This document shows positions 1 to 7,510 of a DNA stretch of 32,203 nucleotides, piece after piece. Position 1 is the stretch's first letter; every line of letters begins with the position of its first letter. The position numbers and the translations under genes are program-made. Source of the DNA: an uncultured Clostridia bacterium (GTDB taxonomy: Bacteria; Bacillota; Clostridia; UBA1381); the NCBI GenBank assembly GCA_947626075.1, contig CANQQW010000016.1, forward strand, positions 1 through 32,203. The letters run 5' to 3'. Below the pieces are notes generated by a model. That model saw only the letters and a list, made by a program, of their open reading frames with translations. It did no database searches and had not been told where the DNA came from.

Positions 1-1
1 A

Positions 2-175
2 AACAAGGGCAGCGCGGTAAGCTCGGAGGAGCTGTTTCACAGGATATGGCAGGACGAATACTACAGCAAAAGCAACAACACAATTACCGTTCATATCCGC
101 CATTTGCGTGAGAAAATGAACGACGCGCCAATCATAAAAACCATATGGGGAGTTGGATATAAAATTGAAAAATAA
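2..175 (+). CDS. OmpR/PhoB-family response regulator, C-terminal part (VanR-like)
   Basis: This is a partial gene entering from the left edge. Frame 2 reads through to TAA at 173-175 and gives about 57 residues of a winged-helix DNA-binding domain. The recognition-helix region (TITVHIRHLREKM) and the closing wing (IIKTIWGVGYKIEK) are the classic OmpR/PhoB signature. The receiver domain lies outside the window. Its stop codon overlaps the start of the VanS-like kinase by 23 nt, so the two are translationally coupled and form a two-component pair. The VanR-like label is inferred from the partner kinase, which is strongly VanS-like. It probably controls the downstream VanY-like gene. Confidence 0.9.
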   Translation, partial: NKGSAVSSEELFHRIWQDEYYSKSNNTITVHIRHLREKMNDAPIIKTIWGVGYKIEK

Positions 176-1286
176 GGATAGGTCTGAGTATTCACGCTTG
201 AAATCGAAAATTTACGCGCGGTTTTTTGTTCTGACCGCCGCCGCGATCGCGATTGTTTTCGTACTGTATCGGCTGCTTTGGAAAAACCGAGGCGGAGATT
301 TTGTGCTGGAAATTCTTTGTAAAGCCGGCTTGAGCCGTGAAACGGCGGTGGTAATTTATCAGCACTATTTCCGCAACGCCACCGATATTATATGGATCGC
401 CGCGGTCGCAATAGTATTTTTAATAATGCTGCGTTTTTTCCTTAACTGGTTCACGAAATATTTTACCTCGATAAATCAAGGTATAGACGAGCTTTTGACG
501 GAGGACGACAATGTAATTCTCCTGCCGCCGGAAATGTCGGCGACAGAGAATACGCTAAACACCGTAAAGCGCACATTGCGCCAAAGAAAAAAAGCGGCGG
601 ACGAGGCGGAGCAGCGAAAAAACGATTTAATCACCTACCTTGCCCACGACATTCACACTCCGCTGACGTCCGTCATAGGCTATATCAGTCTTTTAAAGGA
701 GTCGCCCGACATGCCCAAAGACAAGGCGGACGCGTACCTCGACATAACGCTCGACAAGTCGCTTCAGCTTGAAAAGCTGATAAACGAGTTTTTTGAGATA
801 ACGAAGTACAATTTACAGGAAATAACATTGGACAAGCGCGACACCGACATTTACTACATGCTCCTGCAATTAACGGACGAGTTTTACCCCGTTCTTAAAA
901 AACACGGCAACAGCATCGAGCTTAACGCGGACGAAAATTTATCGGGACGCGTTGACGCTGAAAAGCTTGCGCGGGTATTCGGTAACATTCTGCGCAACGC
1001 CGTATCGTACAGCTATACCGATACGCCAATCACAATCAGCGCCGCGAAAAATGATGAAAATATCGTTATTTCGGTAAGCAGCAAGGGCAAAACAATTCCG
1101 AAAGAAAAGCTGCAATCTGTATTTGAAAAGTTTTTCAGAGCCGACGACGCGCGCGGAACAAATACCGGCGGCGCGGGGCTGGGGCTTGCGATAGCGAAAG
1201 AAATCGTGACGCTTCACGGCGGCGAAATTACAGCCGAGAGTGAAAACGAAATCACGACGTTTACCGTCCGCATACCCGCCTTATAA
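153..1286 (+). CDS. VanS-like sensor histidine kinase
   Basis: Membrane sensor kinase that would phosphorylate the upstream regulator. Two membrane segments (about residues 24-42 and 76-96) flank a short external loop. A linker follows, then a DHp helix with the phospho-accepting His165 (TYLAHDIHTPLTSVIGY) and an ATPase domain with N box (NILRNAVSYS) and G box (GGAGLGLAIAKEI). The sequence closely resembles VanS of VanA-type glycopeptide resistance as I remember it, including the opening KLKNK, the EQRKND stretch and the EFFEITKYNLQ stretch. The start is a TTG at 153; TTG at 165 is an alternative. The 23-nt overlap with the regulator gene is typical for this pair. The ligand is unknown; glycopeptide or cell-wall damage sensing is inference. 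Confidence 0.92.
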   Translation: MDIKLKNKDRSEYSRLKSKIYARFFVLTAAAIAIVFVLYRLLWKNRGGDFVLEILCKAGLSRETAVVIYQHYFRNATDIIWIAAVAIVFLIMLRFFLNWFTKYFTSINQGIDELLTEDDNVILLPPEMSATENTLNTVKRTLRQRKKAADEAEQRKNDLITYLAHDIHTPLTSVIGYISLLKESPDMPKDKADAYLDITLDKSLQLEKLINEFFEITKYNLQEITLDKRDTDIYYMLLQLTDEFYPVLKKHGNSIELNADENLSGRVDAEKLARVFGNILRNAVSYSYTDTPITISAAKNDENIVISVSSKGKTIPKEKLQSVFEKFFRADDARGTNTGGAGLGLAIAKEIVTLHGGEITAESENEITTFTVRIPAL

Positions 1287-1300
1287 AAAAATTAATCTTA

Positions 1301-1316
1301 TCTTAATGTTTTCTTA
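1301..1316 (+). promoter_or_regulatory. Candidate response-regulator binding site (11-bp direct repeat)
   Basis: TCTTA occurs at 1301-1305 and again at 1312-1316, exactly 11 bp apart, with a further TCTTA at 1296. Direct repeats spaced by one helical turn are the usual binding pattern of PhoB/OmpR-family regulators. The site lies just after the kinase stop and before the VanY-like gene, so the adjacent regulator is the natural candidate to bind. A possible extended -10 (TGcTACAAT, 1359-1367) lies downstream with no good -35, which would fit an activator-dependent promoter. Confidence 0.4.
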
Positions 1317-1346
1317 GGAATTTATCAATTTAATATTAAAGTATCG

Positions 1347-1394
1347 AAAGTCTTTATTTGCTACAATAAACAGCAGATAAAGACTTTTTATTTT
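1347..1394 (+). terminator. Terminator-like hairpin between vanS-like and vanY-like genes
   Basis: AAAGTCTTTAT (1347-1357) pairs perfectly with ATAAAGACTTT (1377-1387). Inside it TGCT pairs with AGCA around a 9-nt loop, separated by one t/g mismatch, giving about 15 pairs. TTATTTT follows. This looks like an intrinsic terminator or attenuator after the two-component genes. It overlaps the possible -10 of the next gene, so only one of the two readings may be right. Confidence 0.6.
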
Positions 1395-1407
1395 GGGGGC
1401 GGATATT

Positions 1408-2142
1408 ATGAAGCATAAACATAAACTCGGCTGCGGGCGCGCTGTTATTATCGCCGCGTGTGTTGCCTCGGCGGCAGTGCTCGCGGTGACAGCACTGACA
1501 GACGGCGGCGCGCTCGGACGCGTCAAAACGGAAATATCGCTGCTTGCCGACCCTATAGACAAGAACGCCGTTTCGTCGGAGGACGACGACTGGCAGCTTA
1601 TTCTCATAAACGCCGACAATCCCCTGCCCGACGATTTCAGCGTTACGCTGACGACGCTCGCGAACGGTCACAAAATAGACAGCCGCGTTTACCCGCATTT
1701 GCAGAAAATGTTTGACGACGCGAGAAGTCAGGGTATTATGCCCGCAATATCATCGTCGTACAGGACGAGCGAAGAGCAGCAAGCGGAGCTTGACCAAAAG
1801 ACGAGGGAGTTTAGAAACCAAGGCTACACGCCCGACGAGGCGCTTGAAGCCGCGAAAACATGGGCGGCGCTCCCGGGTACGAGCGAGCATCAAACGGGGC
1901 TGGCGCTCGATATTACCACCGCCGACGCGAAGCTGCAATCGGTGGATATTGTGTGGAACTGGCTTAGAAAAAACTCATATAAATACGGTTTTATCGTTCG
2001 TTATCCCGCGAACAAGGTCGATATAACGGGTATAAGCAACGAGCCGTGGCATTTCAGATATGTGGGGCTTTCCGCTGCGGAGGAAATATACAGGCGCGGT
2101 CTGTGTCTTGAGGAGTATTTGGAATTTATACATAAGAAGTAA
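1408..2142 (+). CDS. vanY: VanY-like D-Ala-D-Ala carboxypeptidase (peptidase M15B)
   Basis: Zinc D,D-carboxypeptidase that would remove the terminal D-Ala from peptidoglycan pentapeptides outside the membrane. The N-terminus is a basic stretch plus one membrane helix (about residues 10-30), so the enzyme is anchored with its catalytic domain outside. The M15B signature is complete: SSYRTSEEQ substrate region, SEHQTGLALDI with zinc ligands His161 and Asp168, and EPWHFRYVG with Glu212 and His215. I start it at ATG 1408, preceded by GGGGGCGG; the TTG at 1393 in the ORF track sits upstream of that site and is unlikely. In glycopeptide-resistance clusters VanY lowers vancomycin target levels. Here no ligase genes are visible, so the role may be wall remodelling or low-level tolerance. 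Confidence 0.9.
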   Translation: MKHKHKLGCGRAVIIAACVASAAVLAVTALTDGGALGRVKTEISLLADPIDKNAVSSEDDDWQLILINADNPLPDDFSVTLTTLANGHKIDSRVYPHLQKMFDDARSQGIMPAISSSYRTSEEQQAELDQKTREFRNQGYTPDEALEAAKTWAALPGTSEHQTGLALDITTADAKLQSVDIVWNWLRKNSYKYGFIVRYPANKVDITGISNEPWHFRYVGLSAAEEIYRRGLCLEEYLEFIHKK

Positions 2143-2148
2143 CTCGCC

Positions 2149-2196
2149 TTCGATTGTTACGGCTTGCAGCGCGACGAACGCCGCAACGATGTCAAT
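2149..2196. terminator. Weak hairpin between convergent genes
   Basis: GATTG (about 2150) pairs with CAATC (about 2192-2196), and inside it TTGC-a-GCG pairs with CGC-c-GCAA around a 7-nt loop. The arms include the stop codon of the minus-strand lipoprotein gene. There is no U-tract on either side, so termination is only a guess. Confidence 0.25.
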
Positions 2197-2893
2197 CCGA
2201 CGCCAAACGCCTGTATTCCTCTTTAAGGTACCCGCTAAGCTCGTCAAGCGGCAGCGGAAATTCCACAAATCCGCGCGCGTAATAAGACAGCTCGTAAGGC
2301 TGAAAAAATATTACGAGCTTATCATCGTCGTTTATATAAAAATCCGTCTGGTGCGACTCCTGTATTTCCGGCTTCGCCCAAAGGTCTTTGTAATCGCCGC
2401 TTTTTTCCGTTACCAGCTCGTTTATCATACGGTTAAGCGTGTTTACGTAAGCGTCGTCCTCGAACAGGTCGGCAAGACGCACCTGCCTTGCGCCCGCCGT
2501 GTCTATATTCCTCGGCTCGCGCACAAGCGAGCCGTGCGCGCCGCCCGTGTATATGTACTTTTCCTCGACAACGCTCAGAAAATCGTTCTTATTATACTTC
2601 TCGTCCCAGCTTATTTCAAGCACGCACTTATTACCCATACGCACGTTGCCGGCGTTGTCCGAAGCGTCGCTGTCGAAAGCGACCGTCTCACTCTCGACAG
2701 CCTGTTCTATCTCCGCGTTCAGCGCGTCCTGAAATTCCTTGTCCGCCATTCCCGCAAACCGTATTATTTCAGCCTTTACGCTTGAATAATCCGTCTCGTA
2801 CTCCTTTATGCTTTTCTCGGACTTAGTATTACCCGCGGCGCATGAGCACAGACACATAAGCGCCGCGGCAATAATAACAAAACGTCTTAACAT
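2192..2893 (-). CDS. Lipoprotein with DUF4163/DUF3298-type (RsiV-like) domain
   Basis: A 233-residue secreted lipoprotein. The N-terminus (MLRRFVIIAAALMCLCSC) is a lipoprotein signal peptide with lipobox LCSC. The rest matches, by recall, the DUF4163 plus DUF3298 arrangement of RsiV and PdaC extracellular regions; the YTGGAHG motif is the best marker. The biochemical role of the domain pair is not settled, though in RsiV it binds lysozyme. A GGGAGG site precedes ATG 2893, only 28 nt after the spoIVA stop, so it is probably co-transcribed with spoIVA and expressed in the mother cell during sporulation; that last point is inference. Confidence 0.8.
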   Translation of the reverse strand: MLRRFVIIAAALMCLCSCAAGNTKSEKSIKEYETDYSSVKAEIIRFAGMADKEFQDALNAEIEQAVESETVAFDSDASDNAGNVRMGNKCVLEISWDEKYNKNDFLSVVEEKYIYTGGAHGSLVREPRNIDTAGARQVRLADLFEDDAYVNTLNRMINELVTEKSGDYKDLWAKPEIQESHQTDFYINDDDKLVIFFQPYELSYYARGFVEFPLPLDELSGYLKEEYRRLASD

Positions 2894-2921
2894 TCCCTCC
2901 GCCTCCCTATATTTATATCAT

Positions 2922-4400
2922 TTACAGAATGATACAGATAAGTCCGTTGCTGCCGTCGTTTATAATTCTTTGCAGCGTTTCCTTAAGCTTCATACGCGCC
3001 GATTCCGGCATACGCGACAGCTTATTGTGCAGTCCCTCGTTCACAAGTTCGTAAAGCGACTTTCCGAATATGTTCGACTGCCATATCTTTGCGGGATCGG
3101 ACTCGAACTCGGAAAGCAGATAATGCACAAGCTCCTCCGATTGCTTCTCCGTGCCGACGATCGGACTTACCTCCGTTTCTATATCGGCGCGTATCATATG
3201 TATAGACGGTGCGCTCGCCTTTAGCTTTACGCCGAACTTACCGCCCTGCTTCACAATCTTCGGCTCCGCCAGCGTCAGCTCCTCCGTGGACGGCGACACT
3301 ATACCGTAGCCCTTTTCCATGACCTCATGCAGCGCGAACGCAACCTTGTCGTACTCCGCCTTGATTGAGGCAAGCTCCTCCATAAGCGTCATAAGCTGAT
3401 GCTCGCTGTCTATCTCGAAGCCCGACGTCTCGCCCAGGACGCGATAAAAGAGCGGCTGCGGAAGCTCAATGCACATTTTCACGTTACCGCTGCCAAGGTC
3501 CATATTTTCTATATACGCGCGCTTTATAAACTCGCGGCTGTCAATGCCCGCCGATAAATCCCGAACGTCCCGTATACGGCTTACCCCGTTTATATTATCC
3601 ATAACCGCGCCGTAAATGTCCCGGCGCAGCCAGTGGTCGTTTCCGAGGTCTCCTATCCAGTCGGGTATGCGGATATTGATTTCACGGAGCGGGAACTCAA
3701 ACAGCACCGTTTCGATAATATCATGTATATCCGACGCGGTAAGCGCCTCGCAGTCCACCGCCATTACAGGCACTCCGTGGCGCGCCGCAAGCTCCTTCTT
3801 CAAATTCTGCGCGGTCTGCGAACGCGGATTGGTGGAATTTAAAAGCACTATAAACGGCTTGTTTATCGCCTTAAGCTCGCTTATAACCTTATTTTCCGCG
3901 TCAATGTAGTCCTCACGGTCAATATCGGTAATACTACCGTCGGTAGTAACCACAAGTCCTATTGTGCTGTGCTCGGTAATGACTTTTTTCGTGCCTATCT
4001 CCGCCGCCTCGTTAAACGGTATCGGCTCCTCAAACCACGGCGTGGTAACCATTCTCGGCTCGCCGTCCTCGACGTAGCCGAGCGAGCTGTCAACGATATA
4101 TCCCACGCAGTCTATCATGCGCACCCTTAAATGCGCGTTGTCGCCCAGGGAAATTTCAACAGCCTCATTCGGTATAAACTTCGGCTCGGTAGTCATGATC
4201 GTGCGTCCGGCGGCAGACTGCGGCAGCTCGTCGCGCGCGCGTTCCGCCCGGTACACGTTTTCTATATTCGGTATCACCAGCAAATCCATGAACTTCTTTA
4301 TAAACGTGGACTTGCCGGTGCGGACAGGACCGACAACGCCTATGTACACATCTCCCTGACTCCTCTTGGCTATATCATTGTAAATGTTATACTCCTCCAC
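2922..4400 (-). CDS. spoIVA: Stage IV sporulation protein A, spore-coat morphogenetic ATPase
   Basis: SpoIVA polymerises on the forespore surface and is the base of the coat. Length (492 aa) is normal for the family. It has a Walker A motif GPVRTGKS at residues 24-31, a TRAFAC-like IDCVGY segment, the NSTNPRSQ stretch, and the strongly conserved end ICIIL, which is needed for localisation in Bacillus. The start is GTG at 4400, ten bases after AAGGAGG. It is transcribed away from the c-di-GMP sensor gene and towards the lipoprotein gene. Its presence makes the host an endospore former or recent descendant of one. Confidence 0.97.
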   Translation of the reverse strand: MEEYNIYNDIAKRSQGDVYIGVVGPVRTGKSTFIKKFMDLLVIPNIENVYRAERARDELPQSAAGRTIMTTEPKFIPNEAVEISLGDNAHLRVRMIDCVGYIVDSSLGYVEDGEPRMVTTPWFEEPIPFNEAAEIGTKKVITEHSTIGLVVTTDGSITDIDREDYIDAENKVISELKAINKPFIVLLNSTNPRSQTAQNLKKELAARHGVPVMAVDCEALTASDIHDIIETVLFEFPLREINIRIPDWIGDLGNDHWLRRDIYGAVMDNINGVSRIRDVRDLSAGIDSREFIKRAYIENMDLGSGNVKMCIELPQPLFYRVLGETSGFEIDSEHQLMTLMEELASIKAEYDKVAFALHEVMEKGYGIVSPSTEELTLAEPKIVKQGGKFGVKLKASAPSIHMIRADIETEVSPIVGTEKQSEELVHYLLSEFESDPAKIWQSNIFGKSLYELVNEGLHNKLSRMPESARMKLKETLQRIINDGSNGLICIIL

Positions 4401-4438
4401 TTTTACGTTTCCTCCTTTTGTCCAAAATATATGTTATA

Positions 4439-4465
4439 TGTATATGCGCTTTTCTTTTCAATATG
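4439..4465 (-). promoter_or_regulatory. Candidate sigma-E promoter for spoIVA
   Basis: Read on the minus strand, CATATT (4465-4460) is followed after 13 nt by CATATACA (4446-4439). The known sigma-E consensus is roughly KMATATT, 13-15 nt, CATACAMT. The match is good for the -35 and partial for the -10. spoIVA is under sigma-E control in Bacillus and Clostridium, which supports the reading. Confidence 0.45.
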
Positions 4466-4509
4466 TATCTCTGTTTCCGAAAAAAATATGACATTTTTGT
4501 AAATAATGT

Positions 4510-4538
4510 TTGATTATTTGTTAAAGTTAGTATATAAT
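4510..4538 (+). promoter_or_regulatory. Sigma-A promoter for the EAL sensor gene
   Basis: TTGATT (4510-4515), a 17-nt spacer and TATAAT (4533-4538) form a near-consensus housekeeping promoter about 40 nt upstream of the ATG at 4579, with AAAGGA as ribosome binding site. Confidence 0.75.
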
Positions 4539-4578
4539 ATATGTATTAAAAAACTTTTTTGTTGTAAAGGAATAAAGC

Positions 4579-7416
4579 ATGAATACTTTTAGAAAATGTT
4601 TTTTTGTATTTTCGCTGCTTGCGCCGCTTCTGCTGGCAAGCTCCGTTTACGCCGAAAAGACGTATAACGCGGGAATACTCTCCGACTATGAGTTCTCCGG
4701 CAACAACATTACGGAGTACGGAGAAAACAGTATTAAAGATGTTTTTACGGACGCCGAAAACTCCGCCCTTGATTTGAAAGGTGATTTTACTCTTTCGGAC
4801 GGTATAGGCGCGCTGTCCGGCGGGAGTATTAATATCTTATGTATGGTTCCCATGAGCGATACGCTCCTGCCGTACATGGATTATACCTCGGAGCCTATGG
4901 CGACGGGCTTTTTAACTCTGCTCGCTCCGAGCGGCAGCAAGCTGTATTTTGAGGATTTTTCCTCGTTTAACAATATTAAAATAGGTATGCTCAAAAACTC
5001 TTATTTCCAAAGCTCGCTAAATGCTTACGCGGCGCAAAATAAGTTCACCTTTACGCCTGTTTATTTTGACGATATTGACGCTTTAACCGGCGCGGCTTTG
5101 CAGGGCAGCGTAGACGCTATGCTCTCTCCCGCCGTTTCCGCGTCAGAGGGGCTGCGTATCATAGCCAAGTGCGGCGAGTTTGATTATTACTGCGCGGTGA
5201 AAAAGGGAGACAGCGAAACGCTTTCGTTTATAAACTCCGTTTTAAAGAAGCATAAGGCGTATTCGCCGTTCTTCATTCCCGATTTTTACCGTAATTCTTT
5301 CACGGTTCCCTACAACAACATGGTGCCGCTTACGACGGAGGACGAGCGCGCCGTGAAAACGCAGGAAAAGCTGCGCGTGTTTATTTTCGACAACGAATAT
5401 CCTATGGCGTATTTCGACCCGGAAACGTCCGAATATACGGGAATATATGTTGAATATATGAAAAAAGTGGCGCAAAATTGCAGTCTTGAACTTGAGTACA
5501 TACCCTGCGAGCAGGAAAACATAAACATGAACAGCATCGTTATAGGCAGAGCCGACATTATACTCAACGTCTCCGGTTCCACTCAAGGGCTTGTCGAAGC
5601 GTCAGCTCCGTACACGACCATGAATTACGTTACCATAGTTAAAAACGGCAATGAAATAACCGAGGACGGAAGTCATACCGTTGGAATACTGAAGAAAGAC
5701 GCTTGGATCGAGGATTATCTCGCGGATAATTATCCGTCGTGGACGATAAAGGAATACCGCTCGGTAAACTCGCTGCTCAGGGCGGCGGATTTTAACAGAG
5801 TGGACGCGGCGCTCGTTTCGTCCGTGGAAATGCAGACAAAAACAAGTCTTATAACCCACCCCCACCTTTCCGCCGCGGAGGGCGGCGATATTCCCGTCCC
5901 GGTATCCTTGGGAATATCAAAGGTGACGTGTCCGCAGGACGTTGTAAATCTTATTAACACGGCGATTCGCTACACGCCCTCGGGCGATGTGGAGGATGAA
6001 ATCGAAAAGTACGTTATCAGCAATGCGTACGTACCTAATGTGCGCGATGTCCTTTACAAGCACAGATGGCTGATACTGCTTGTTCTCGCCGCGTTTGTTA
6101 CCGTAATAACGATATTCAAGCTGCGGGAACGGTACTTCAAAATGCTGTCGCAAAGCGACTCGCTCACGAATATACATAACAGCCAGTACTTCTATAAGGC
6201 GGCTGAAAAAATGCTCGAGAAAAATCCTGAGCAGCCGTTTTTGCTCGCTTCGGTCGACGCGCGCAACTTTAAGCTTATAAATGACAGATTCGGTCACATA
6301 ATCGGCGACCAAACGCTTGTGAGCATATCGAACGAAATATCGAAAATATTCAAGGACAAAGGTCTTTACGCGCGTCTGCAAAGCGATAACTTTATCATAC
6401 TTATAGAGGACACCGACGAAAACCGCGCGCTGCTCGATTCACTGGAACATATAGACATACATATACACGACTCGTCGGAGTACCGCGTACCGATAAAGAC
6501 AGGCGTATGTCCCATTCCGTCTTACGACCCGAAAATATCGTTGTCAAGCTATATCGACAAGGCGAACATCGCAAAGGACGACACTCCCGGAAGAAGCACA
6601 AACTATCTGCGTTACTTCACGGACGAAATGGCGGCGCAGCTCGATACGAAGAACAATATCGAGGTCGAAATGGTTCACGCGCTGCACAGAGGCGACTTTA
6701 TAGTTTACTATCAGCCCAAATACGAGCTTGCCACCGATAAGATAATCGGCGCGGAAGCGCTTGTACGCTGGAACCACAGAGACAAGGGACTTATCTCTCC
6801 CGGACTTTTCGTGCCGCTGTTTGAGCAGAACGGATTTATAATTCAGCTTGACTTCTACGTGTACGAATCGGTACTGAAAATGCTTAAAGAACGTTTAAGA
6901 TGCGGCGAACAGGTCGTGACCGTTTCAATGAACGTGTCGCGCTGCCACCTCGGCGACAAGCAGTTCGCACAAAAGCTTGACGCGCTTGTAAGCAAGTATC
7001 AGGTACCGAAAAAATACATAGAAATGGAAATCACCGAAAGCATATTCTCCGAAGCGGACAGCAGCGCCATTTCACTTATATACGAGCTTAAAGAACGCGG
7101 CTTTGGCATATCCATGGACGACTTCGGCAGCGGCTACTCATCGCTGAACCTTTTGCGCAAGGTACCGATAGACACGCTCAAAATTGACAAGGTGTTCATT
7201 GACAACGCGGAGACAGACCACCGCGGACGCGTAATTGTCGAAGCCATAATCTCAATGGCGTCGAAAATACAGCTGCACACGATATGCGAGGGTGTGGAAA
7301 CAAAACAACAGCGCGACTTTTTGAAAGAAGCGGGCTGCGAGATGGTGCAGGGCTTCTTCTACGCCCGACCCATGCCATATGAGGATTTTGCGGCGCTGCT
7401 CGATTCGGATGATTAA
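4579..7416 (+). CDS. Membrane c-di-GMP phosphodiesterase: tandem PBP-like sensors, degenerate GGDEF, EAL
   Basis: A 945-residue signalling protein that should break down cyclic di-GMP. It has a signal peptide (about 1-25), then two periplasmic-binding-protein-like modules of the SBP_bac_3 type (about 26-250 and 260-490; the second opens LRVFIFDNEYPMAYFDP). One transmembrane helix (about 496-514) follows. The GGDEF-like domain (about 525-655) has QSDNF near residue 601 where GGDEF should be, so it should not make c-di-GMP and may be regulatory. The EAL domain (about 690-940) looks catalytically complete: EALVRW (Glu726), MNVS, EITES, DDFGSGYSS, LKIDK, EGVET and QGFFYARP. The external modules probably bind a small molecule; which one cannot be told. 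It has its own promoter. Confidence 0.9.
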   Translation: MNTFRKCFFVFSLLAPLLLASSVYAEKTYNAGILSDYEFSGNNITEYGENSIKDVFTDAENSALDLKGDFTLSDGIGALSGGSINILCMVPMSDTLLPYMDYTSEPMATGFLTLLAPSGSKLYFEDFSSFNNIKIGMLKNSYFQSSLNAYAAQNKFTFTPVYFDDIDALTGAALQGSVDAMLSPAVSASEGLRIIAKCGEFDYYCAVKKGDSETLSFINSVLKKHKAYSPFFIPDFYRNSFTVPYNNMVPLTTEDERAVKTQEKLRVFIFDNEYPMAYFDPETSEYTGIYVEYMKKVAQNCSLELEYIPCEQENINMNSIVIGRADIILNVSGSTQGLVEASAPYTTMNYVTIVKNGNEITEDGSHTVGILKKDAWIEDYLADNYPSWTIKEYRSVNSLLRAADFNRVDAALVSSVEMQTKTSLITHPHLSAAEGGDIPVPVSLGISKVTCPQDVVNLINTAIRYTPSGDVEDEIEKYVISNAYVPNVRDVLYKHRWLILLVLAAFVTVITIFKLRERYFKMLSQSDSLTNIHNSQYFYKAAEKMLEKNPEQPFLLASVDARNFKLINDRFGHIIGDQTLVSISNEISKIFKDKGLYARLQSDNFIILIEDTDENRALLDSLEHIDIHIHDSSEYRVPIKTGVCPIPSYDPKISLSSYIDKANIAKDDTPGRSTNYLRYFTDEMAAQLDTKNNIEVEMVHALHRGDFIVYYQPKYELATDKIIGAEALVRWNHRDKGLISPGLFVPLFEQNGFIIQLDFYVYESVLKMLKERLRCGEQVVTVSMNVSRCHLGDKQFAQKLDALVSKYQVPKKYIEMEITESIFSEADSSAISLIYELKERGFGISMDDFGSGYSSLNLLRKVPIDTLKIDKVFIDNAETDHRGRVIVEAIISMASKIQLHTICEGVETKQQRDFLKEAGCEMVQGFFYARPMPYEDFAALLDSDD

Positions 7417-7418
7417 TA

Positions 7419-7447
7419 TTGACATTACGCTCATTATATGGTAAAAT
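7419..7447 (+). promoter_or_regulatory. Sigma-A promoter for icd
   Basis: TTGACA (7419-7424), a 17-nt spacer and TAAAAT (7442-7447): a near-perfect housekeeping promoter starting directly after the EAL gene stop. The start of transcription would fall near 7454, leaving a leader of about 57 nt before icd. Confidence 0.75.
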
Positions 7448-7462
7448 GTAAACGTAGGTAAT

Positions 7463-7486
7463 GGGGCTGATTATTCAGCCCCGTTT
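7463..7486 (+). terminator. Terminator-like hairpin in the icd 5' leader
   Basis: GGGGCTG (7463-7469) pairs perfectly with CAGCCCC (7476-7482) over a 6-nt loop and is followed by GTTTTAATT. It may end the upstream EAL transcript, attenuate icd, or both, because it lies between the icd promoter and the icd ribosome binding site (AAAGGA near 7496). Confidence 0.6.
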
Positions 7487-7510
7487 TAATTAAGAAAGGA
7501 CTGATACTTA

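Noticed and set aside
1393-1407. TTG start for the VanY-like gene
   Set aside because: The TTG lies just upstream of and overlaps the G-rich ribosome binding site; ATG 1408 has correct spacing and begins a normal membrane anchor.
2060-2785. 241-aa plus-strand ORF
   Set aside because: Shadow of the vanY-like end and the lipoprotein gene on the other strand; its start lies inside the vanY-like coding sequence and the composition is rich in Arg, Val and Tyr as usual for antisense frames.
5917-6381. 154-aa minus-strand ORF inside the EAL sensor gene
   Set aside because: Antisense frame without a ribosome binding site; the sense protein has clear domains throughout.
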